A stretch of 5,938 nucleotides of DNA from Candidatus Latescibacterota bacterium (GTDB lineage: Bacteria > Krumholzibacteriota > Krumholzibacteriia > Krumholzibacteriales > WJIX01), in NCBI GenBank assembly GCA_030621255.1, contig JAUXHZ010000086.1, forward strand, positions 1 through 5,938. The letters are read 5' to 3'. How positions within the stretch are numbered: position 1 is the stretch's first letter; the number at the start of each line of letters is the position of its first letter. The notes below the pieces were generated by a model. The model ran no database searches. It saw nothing but the letters and a program-made list of their open reading frames with translations, and was not told the DNA's origin. The position numbers and the translations under genes are program-made. Shown here piece after piece: positions 5,753-5,938 of the stretch.

Positions 5753-5805
5753 GACAAAATAATCGGCGATCAAACAAAAAATTACATATGCAAGGGGGTA
5801 TTCCG

Positions 5806-5938
5806 ATGTTTTGTAGCTTCAGCAGGTTTAATTGTTTTGGCAAGATGCTTTCAATCTCCTTATCGGCAATTTTCTTTCTGACTATTATAGCACCTTTGTC
5901 TGTATCATCACAGCCAAGTCGGAGGCCAAGCGGTCTTA
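5806..5938 (+). CDS. Exported protein with N-terminal signal peptide, 5' end only; gene runs off the right edge
   Basis: Only the first 44 codons are visible. They look like a Sec signal peptide: an N-terminal part with Arg7 and Lys13, a hydrophobic core from about residue 14 to 33 (MLSISLSAIFFLTIIAPLSV), and a polar small-residue stretch SSQPS where cleavage would be expected, followed by a basic RRPSG. The start ATG at 5806 has a strong GGGGG site (5794-5798) 7 bases upstream; an in-frame ATG at 5788 lacks one. The TTGACA promoter at 5724 precedes it. The mature domain lies outside the window, so function cannot be named; it could equally be a membrane-anchored protein if the signal is not cleaved. 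Confidence 0.6.
   Translation, partial: MFCSFSRFNCFGKMLSISLSAIFFLTIIAPLSVSSQPSRRPSGL

Noticed and set aside
5655..5843. 62-codon minus-strand open frame in the right-hand intergenic region
   Set aside because: It overlaps the predicted plus-strand promoter and the start of the exported-protein gene, has no good ribosome site and no recognisable domain.

Overview
The window reads as a bacterial chromosome fragment carrying central carbon metabolism. Its strongest signal is a cluster of three enzymes that together link acetyl-CoA plus oxaloacetate with 2-oxoglutarate through citrate and isocitrate: an ATP-citrate lyase (or citryl-CoA synthetase) subunit, an Aquifex-type aconitase and an NADP-type isocitrate dehydrogenase. 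ATP-dependent citrate cleavage is the hallmark of the reductive (reverse) TCA cycle in bacteria, so the source is probably an autotroph or mixotroph using that cycle, or a relative that kept the module. Strong GGAGG-type ribosome binding sites and short intergenic gaps are typical of bacteria. I cannot assign a phylum from sequence alone; Aquificota, Chlorobiota, Nitrospirota and several uncultivated lineages carry such genes.

Layout. On the minus strand, from about 2254 down to the left edge, lie the aconitase gene and, 19 bases beyond it, the 5' part of the citrate lyase small-subunit gene, which runs off the left edge. A 328-base AT-rich divergent promoter region (2255-2582) separates this operon from a plus-strand pair: isocitrate dehydrogenase (2583-3758) and, 18 bases later, a small HD-domain protein (3777-4316). 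The intergenic region holds recurring GTTAA/TTAAC palindromes that could be sites for one regulator acting on both operons.

A large hairpin (4344-4390) lies between the plus-strand pair and a convergent minus-strand gene for an AAA ATPase of the DUF4143 type (4428-5555). Upstream of that ATPase are two TATAAT -10 elements and three alternating copies of AATCGCAA, which look like an operator. A sigma70-like promoter (5724-5752) faces the right edge and precedes the beginning of a gene for an exported protein (5806 onward, cut by the window).

How the genes fit together. In the reductive direction, isocitrate dehydrogenase carboxylates 2-oxoglutarate to isocitrate, aconitase converts that to citrate, and citrate lyase splits citrate to acetyl-CoA and oxaloacetate. 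The HD protein is probably cotranscribed with isocitrate dehydrogenase, but its role is unknown, and its HD doublet histidine is replaced by cysteine. The ATPase and the exported protein look unrelated to carbon fixation. I found no tRNA, rRNA, CRISPR array, insertion sequence or phage gene.
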